Source: DASWHR01 sp035541035
Lineage (GTDB): Bacteria > Actinomycetota > AC-67
NCBI GenBank assembly: GCA_035541035.1
Contig: DATLFO010000196.1
Location: forward strand, 1 to 9,215
Direction of reading: 5' to 3'
Length of the DNA stretch: 9,215 bases
The position numbers and the translations under genes are program-made. The notes below the pieces were generated by a model. It was not told where the DNA came from. It ran no database searches and saw only the letters and a list, made by a program, of their open reading frames with translations. Within the stretch, counting starts at the first letter, position 1. Each line of letters begins with the position of its first letter. Shown one piece after another: positions 5,918 to 9,215 of the stretch.

Positions 5918-7441
5918 TCAGAGTTGATACGCAGGAAGGTTGCACTTCAAAGCGTTGAGGTCGTCCGGCCTTTTGAGGCCGAGCTCGAAGGAGGAGCGAA
6001 CCAGCAGCGAAGAACCGCCGCCGGCGACCACCGCGAACACATCGCCTCCGTCGCCCGTCAACGACGGTGAGCCGTCGCGCAACGAAAACACCGGTGCGGT
6101 TTGGAACGGGTTGTTGGCATCGGTGTTCGGATAGTTGCACAGGGCATCGAGATCGTCCTGCGGCCCGAGACCCATCGCGGCTGCCGGAAAATCGATCACC
6201 GGCGTGCCGAACGGCACATCCACCCGCAAGATGTCTGCCGGCGTGGCCCCGATTGCTGCAAGCGTCGGCGAACCGGCTGCGAGAGAGAAGTAGATCGGGA
6301 ACATGCTCGGAATGTTTTCCGGATGCACCATGCAGTTCACCGGGATGATCGGCTCCCGGGCAGGGCCAGGCGTGCCTCCGTCGCACTTCACGACCGAGTT
6401 CAAGTCCGACATCAGCGCGTCTAAGTCGTCACTGGGCAACGGGGGCGCCGACGTGTCCAGACCGAGCGCCGTACCCGGCATGAACAGATGGTTGCTGAAG
6501 TTGTTGAAGCTCGACCACTCGAACTCGTCCATGGATGCTTCTTGCGGGATCTTTGCCGGCGCGCTTTCACTTTCGACACCCGAACCGGGGGCGCCAATCG
6601 ACCCCTCAGCGACCGAGAACCGCAATGCCTCTCCGCCGGCCTGTCCCTCGTGCTTTCCGCCGGTCATCGGATCGATTCCGGTTGAGATCGCGTCCACATC
6701 ATCGGCAAAAGCTTGAAGCCCGAGCATGGCCGCCGGCACCACCGGGACCGGCGGGGCGAATGCCTGGAGTGCGTAATAGAGCGATGCGGGATCGAGTCCC
6801 GAACGGTTATTCGGCTGCACCGAAAAGAACGGCCATTCGGGAAGCGGAACGTGCATCGCGTGAATGATTTTGCCGACGCGATCACTGTCGGTCGTTCCTG
6901 ATGCTCCCGCATACAGGTCAATCGCCAACGGAGCGTTGATGGGCGGGTGATACGCCGCGCCCGACGGCGGGATCGAGTTGATGTGCGAGCGCATCGGAAC
7001 CGGGTCGCCGTTGGCGTTGTGCGCGAGCATCGGCAGGTGCGCCTCGACATAGACATCGAACGTGCTCTCGGCCGGGAAACAGCCCGAATAGAGCTGCGTG
7101 ATGCGACCCGTGGATGCGAGCAACGGGCTTTCCGTCAGTTGAATCGGTCCGAGCACGGTGCTGACGCCTTGCAGATCCATGTTGAGGATCTCGGTATCGA
7201 TGTACTCCTTCCCACCGATGGTCCCGCCGCCGGATAGTTGCACGAGCGTGGGACCACTGAGTTGGACCGTGTCCGTGAGCCCGCCGAAGGCGGGGTCGAG
7301 CACGATCGTCACCTTTGCGTCGGTGACGAGGAAGACGTGGAGTCCCGGCGAATAGCACGGAAGGGCGTGAGCCGCCGGAAGCCCCAGGCCCGCGACGGCA
7401 ACGCAAAGCGTCGCGAGAATGCAAAACGAACGTCTGATCAC
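5918..7441 (-). CDS. Secreted repeat protein, function unknown
   Basis: The product has 507 residues. The GTG at 7441 is chosen: AAGGGGGAG lies about 8-10 bases upstream, and the protein then starts with MIRRSF, a hydrophobic core and a likely signal peptidase site near PAAHA/LP (about 23-27). An upstream in-frame GTG at 7450 lies only 1 base from the same Shine-Dalgarno site and is too close. Residues 28-200 form a first region with motifs such as GPIQLTESPLLASTGRIT and FPAESTFDVYVEAHLP; I recall similar stretches in secreted bacterial proteins but cannot name a family with certainty. Residues 205-498 hold four degenerate repeats, each opening with (F/Y)FS(V/L) or a variant and closing with (L/M)GL plus a DD(L/V)(D/N)A(L/I) box. 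No membrane anchor, LPXTG or PEP-CTERM sorting tail is present, so it should be released or held non-covalently. It is divergent from the Cys-rich secreted protein gene. Confidence 0.82.
   Translation of the reverse strand: MIRRSFCILATLCVAVAGLGLPAAHALPCYSPGLHVFLVTDAKVTIVLDPAFGGLTDTVQLSGPTLVQLSGGGTIGGKEYIDTEILNMDLQGVSTVLGPIQLTESPLLASTGRITQLYSGCFPAESTFDVYVEAHLPMLAHNANGDPVPMRSHINSIPPSGAAYHPPINAPLAIDLYAGASGTTDSDRVGKIIHAMHVPLPEWPFFSVQPNNRSGLDPASLYYALQAFAPPVPVVPAAMLGLQAFADDVDAISTGIDPMTGGKHEGQAGGEALRFSVAEGSIGAPGSGVESESAPAKIPQEASMDEFEWSSFNNFSNHLFMPGTALGLDTSAPPLPSDDLDALMSDLNSVVKCDGGTPGPAREPIIPVNCMVHPENIPSMFPIYFSLAAGSPTLAAIGATPADILRVDVPFGTPVIDFPAAAMGLGPQDDLDALCNYPNTDANNPFQTAPVFSLRDGSPSLTGDGGDVFAVVAGGGSSLLVRSSFELGLKRPDDLNALKCNLPAYQL
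5948..6829 (-). repeat. Four degenerate protein-level repeats in the 507-residue secreted protein
   Basis: Four units can be aligned by eye at residues 205-252, 274-343, 384-434 and 451-498. The opening box reads FFSV, RFSV, YFSL and VFSL. In the last two units it continues into (A/D)GSP(T/S)L and a (A)DI(L)/(G)DVF step. Each unit then has LGL, LGL, MGL or LGL followed by DDVDAI, DDLDAL, DDLDAL or DDLNAL. Unit length is about 48-51 residues except the second, which carries an insert of about 20. The Asp pairs could bind calcium; that is inference. Confidence 0.7.
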
Positions 7442-7742
7442 GTGGATCACTCCCCCTTGGGATCCTTCTCCCGTGGTCCCGGACCGCCGGCCACCTCCCT
7501 CGCCCCCCTGCCACAGCCGCCGGTTTTCTCTTTTCGTTGGATTCGTCACCAATCTCCCATTCCCTGCTTGCTTGCCGGAAGCGGTTTTATGCGTCGACCG
7601 CGGAATCCCGCGCACAGGCCCGATAAGGGCTCATTTTTCACAAAGAGAAGGAATCGGGACAAGCGCCGCCGAACCAAGCCTTAGGGGGAATCAGAAATCG
7701 CCCCATCGGTCCGGCGTAGGGACGCCGGAGAAAGGGGGTCCG
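7442..7742. other. 301-base divergent spacer with two G-rich leaders
   Basis: No gene is supported here. The left end carries the AAGGGGG site of the minus-strand gene in a C/T-rich stretch (G/A-rich in its transcript). The middle has the AT-richest segments (about 7531-7560, 7585-7591 and 7628-7650), where promoters for both directions would be expected. Small hairpins are CGCGG-AATC-CCGCG (7599-7612) and GGTCC-C-GGACC (about 7474-7484). On the minus strand TTGTCC (7657-7662) and AAAAAT (7633-7638) are 18 bases apart, a weak promoter candidate. TTAGGGGGAATC at 7681-7692 resembles a Shine-Dalgarno site but has no start codon behind it. Confidence 0.4.
7710..7729 (+). other. 8-bp leader hairpin directly before the Shine-Dalgarno site
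   Basis: TCCGGCGT (7710-7717) pairs perfectly with ACGCCGGA (7722-7729) around an AGGG loop. Two bases later comes AAGGGGG (7732-7738), 4 bases from the ATG at 7743. The arrangement parallels the leaders of the genes at 1770 and 4176. It might affect ribosome access or mRNA half-life; no known riboswitch class is recognised. Confidence 0.6.
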
Positions 7743-8459
7743 ATGAGGACTCGTTTCGCGGTTGCCGCGGTTGCGGCAGTAGCAATGGCGCTTGTGTACA
7801 CCGGTGCCGGCGCGCAACACCAAAGCTACACCGGCTTCGGAGGCCACTACACGCTCGGGCTCGGGTATATGGCTCCTCCCGGGTCGCCGACGCTGCCGTC
7901 GAATGCCACCGGCATCGAGGAGCCCGTGTTCGGGCTGATCGTGTGTGAGAACAAAGATCGCCAAAGCCCCACCGGAATGCCCGGAGGCGGCGCAGGCGGC
8001 CAGTGCCCGTCGGTGACCGTCGGCACGGGCGACAAGGTCCAGGTGTTCGTGCAGGACATCAAGAACGGATCCGGTGAAGTTTCGTTTGCGGCCTGCGTCG
8101 ATACCGACTACGACGGCAACTGCCGCCCCGAAGACCCGGACGACTACCTGCACTTCTACATGTGCAGCGGTCTGCCGAATCCGGATGGTCGTGGCCACTC
8201 ACGGTTGTCGTTCACGCACAACGGGCCGCCGGGACCGCTCGCGTTCTTCATGATGCAGCAGGTGGACCAGACCGGCATGTGCGGCGCCGTTGAGGGCTAC
8301 CTCGAGGGCTTCGTCCTGACGGCGACCGGACAGCCGCCGCAATGCTCGGACGGTCGTGACAACGATGGCAACGGCATAGCCGACTGGCCGAACGACCCGG
8401 GCTGCAGCGACCCCAACGATGATTTCGAGTGGGTGCCGCCGCCGGGATACACGCACTAG
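7743..8459 (+). CDS. Secreted Cys-rich protein with calcium-loop motifs
   Basis: The product has 238 residues. The ATG at 7743 has a strong AAGGGGG site and opens with a signal peptide: MRTRF, a hydrophobic Ala/Val core, and a likely cleavage after GAGA (24) before QHQSY. The mature protein has eight cysteines (68, 88, 118, 127, 141, 170, 191, 211), an even number compatible with four disulfides. Two Asp-rich loops stand out. DTDYDGNCRPEDPDD (120-134) resembles a thrombospondin type 3 calcium loop. CSDGRDNDGNGIADWPNDPG with C211 and following acidic residues (191-219) fits the CxDGxDNDGDGxxDxPxDPGC motif found near the C-terminus of many secreted actinobacterial and myxobacterial proteins. 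No catalytic domain is recognised; a calcium-stabilised extracellular or surface protein is the best inference. It is divergent from the repeat protein gene, with which it may be co-regulated. Confidence 0.85.
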   Translation: MRTRFAVAAVAAVAMALVYTGAGAQHQSYTGFGGHYTLGLGYMAPPGSPTLPSNATGIEEPVFGLIVCENKDRQSPTGMPGGGAGGQCPSVTVGTGDKVQVFVQDIKNGSGEVSFAACVDTDYDGNCRPEDPDDYLHFYMCSGLPNPDGRGHSRLSFTHNGPPGPLAFFMMQQVDQTGMCGAVEGYLEGFVLTATGQPPQCSDGRDNDGNGIADWPNDPGCSDPNDDFEWVPPPGYTH

Positions 8460-8473
8460 CGAACACACGTGAT

Positions 8474-8510
8474 CGTTACGGCCCGGGCATGACATGCCCG
8501 GGCCGTAACG
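8474..8510. terminator. 18-bp perfect palindromic hairpin between convergent genes
   Basis: CGTTACGGCCCGGGCATG (8474-8491) and CATGCCCGGGCCGTAACG (8493-8510) are perfect complements around a single A; in RNA the inner pairs would open to a loop of about 7 bases, leaving a stem of about 15 bp. It begins 14 bases after the stop of the Cys-rich protein gene and about 50 bases beyond the stop of the haloperoxidase-like gene. Both flanks lack a good T-run, so it probably acts as a bidirectional terminator or 3' stabiliser. Confidence 0.8.
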
Positions 8511-8560
8511 CTTCCCATCAGACGCGGGTATTCGGACAGTCGATCCGTCGGACGGCCCCG

Positions 8561-9215
8561 CTACGTTGCGCCGTCCGTGGCCGCGCGCGCGAGGGCGAGC
8601 GATGCGATCGCATAGCCCATGTCGAGCCCCGTCTCGTTGTCGTAGCGCGCGTGGATGCCGCCGTAGAACCGTGACATGGCGGCGTCCGTCGCCATTGCCT
8701 TGAACGCAACGGCCTTGTCGGGGAAGAACCCCGCCAGCAGCGCCATCGTCCCGCCCGAGAACGTCGAGTGACCCGATACGTAGCCCGGGAACGGAGGCGT
8801 GCCGATGTACGACGTCCAGTTCGGATCCCACAGCCGGCGAATCGTGGTCACGGGCCGGTCCCACCAGTAGGTGAACTTTGCGTCCCAAGCGGCGATCGCG
8901 GCATCGGCGATCACCGCACCCGCATAGGCAAGCACCCGAGCCTCGCGCATCGTAGACAACCCGCGCTGATGCGTCTCTTCCATCGCCGTCCGCAAATTCA
9001 TGCCGGGCGGCGTTTCGGTGCCGGGCCCGCCCGCCCAGTACTGGGCGATCTCTTTCTGTCGCGGGCTCAGCGTGAGCGAAGCCTGATACACGTCGCGCGC
9101 AGCGGCGAGGTATTCGTCAGAGTCGCAAGCAGGCGGCGCGGCCGGACGCACCTGACTCCCGGTGCTCAGCACCCACGGCCGGACGCCACCCCACTTGGGC
9201 TCGGCCGGCGCCTGC
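8561..9215 (-). CDS. Vanadium-dependent haloperoxidase/PAP2-type protein, C-terminal part (partial)
   Basis: The frame is open to the right edge, so the start lies outside the window; 217 residues are visible. A GTG at 9172 could be mistaken for the start, but the frame continues upstream with PKWGGVRPW, which matches the region preceding the core in haloperoxidase-like proteins. Counting from the GTG codon at 9172 as residue 1, the full PAP2/vanadate signature is present: K99 and R106-P107 (KX6RP), S133-G134-H135 in PFPGYVSGHSTFSGG (the usual PSGH, Pro replaced by Val), and S167-R168 with H174 and D178 (SRX5HX3D). The residues equivalent to Lys353, Arg360, His404, Arg490 and His496 of fungal chloroperoxidase are all there, so an active vanadate or phosphate site is likely. 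Reaction (halide oxidation or phosphatase) and location cannot be decided without the N-terminus. Confidence 0.9.
   Translation of the reverse strand, partial: QAPAEPKWGGVRPWVLSTGSQVRPAAPPACDSDEYLAAARDVYQASLTLSPRQKEIAQYWAGGPGTETPPGMNLRTAMEETHQRGLSTMREARVLAYAGAVIADAAIAAWDAKFTYWWDRPVTTIRRLWDPNWTSYIGTPPFPGYVSGHSTFSGGTMALLAGFFPDKAVAFKAMATDAAMSRFYGGIHARYDNETGLDMGYAIASLALARAATDGAT

Noticed and set aside
4064..6070. 668-codon open frame on the plus strand
   Set aside because: It runs antisense through the whole D-cysteine desulfhydrase gene and crosses two terminator hairpins; the product is Arg/Asp/Gly/Ala-rich without recognisable domains.
4728..6386. 552-codon open frame on the minus strand
   Set aside because: It overlaps the D-cysteine desulfhydrase gene and the repeat-protein gene out of frame, and it crosses the terminator at 5870-5903.
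7663..7742. Possible cyclic di-AMP (ydaO-type) riboswitch before the Cys-rich protein gene
   Set aside because: Fragments such as GCCGAACC, GGGGGAATC and GTAGGGAC recall parts of that class, but the conserved GTCAGCTAACCTCG-like 3' segment and the overall order of stems are missing.
8561..9172. Treating the haloperoxidase-like gene as complete with a GTG start at 9172
   Set aside because: The same frame continues to the window edge with family-like sequence (PKWGGVRPW), and there is no Shine-Dalgarno site before the GTG.

Overview
The window is GC-rich DNA with eight protein-coding genes, two of them cut by the window edges. The likely source is a high-GC Actinomycetota, perhaps related to Thermoleophilia. 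This is an inference from a DUF4012 protein, secreted proteins with CxDGxDNDGxG calcium-loop motifs, strong AAGGGGG Shine-Dalgarno sites and GTG starts. No rRNA, tRNA or marker gene settles it. I see no insertion sequence, phage gene, CRISPR array or integrase.

Layout from left to right. (1) 1-453, minus: N-terminal part of a polytopic membrane protein of the fused MFS/spermidine synthase type, running off the left edge. (2) 532-1770, minus: membrane-anchored extracytoplasmic protein with a beta-rich domain and two Ig-like domains; its terminator lies at 485-511. (3) 1979-3922, plus, divergent from (2): membrane-anchored DUF4012 protein. (4) 4176-4604, plus: small secreted protein of unknown function. 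(5) 4733-5704, minus, convergent with (4): PLP-dependent enzyme of the D-cysteine desulfhydrase/ACC deaminase family. (6) 5918-7441, minus: 507-residue secreted protein with four degenerate repeats ending in DD(L/V)(D/N)A(L/I). (7) 7743-8459, plus, divergent from (6): secreted Cys-rich protein with Asp-rich calcium-loop motifs. (8) 8561-9215, minus, convergent with (7): C-terminal part of a vanadium-dependent haloperoxidase/PAP2-type enzyme, its start lying beyond the right edge.

Transcription is organised as single genes, with no obvious operons. Each convergent pair shares a perfect GC-rich hairpin, and the spacers between genes 2 and 1 and between genes 6 and 5 also carry one. Most of the products are exported or membrane-anchored (genes 1, 2, 3, 4, 6 and 7), so this looks like an envelope/secretome neighbourhood. 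Gene 5 is the only evident cytoplasmic metabolic enzyme. The most interesting points are the four-repeat secreted protein, the recurring leader layout of a hairpin followed by a G-rich Shine-Dalgarno site upstream of exported-protein genes, and a tandem 12-bp repeat abutting the DUF4012 start where a ribosome binding site would be expected. I found no clear sign of a novel multi-gene system; the novelty here lies in individual uncharacterised exported proteins.
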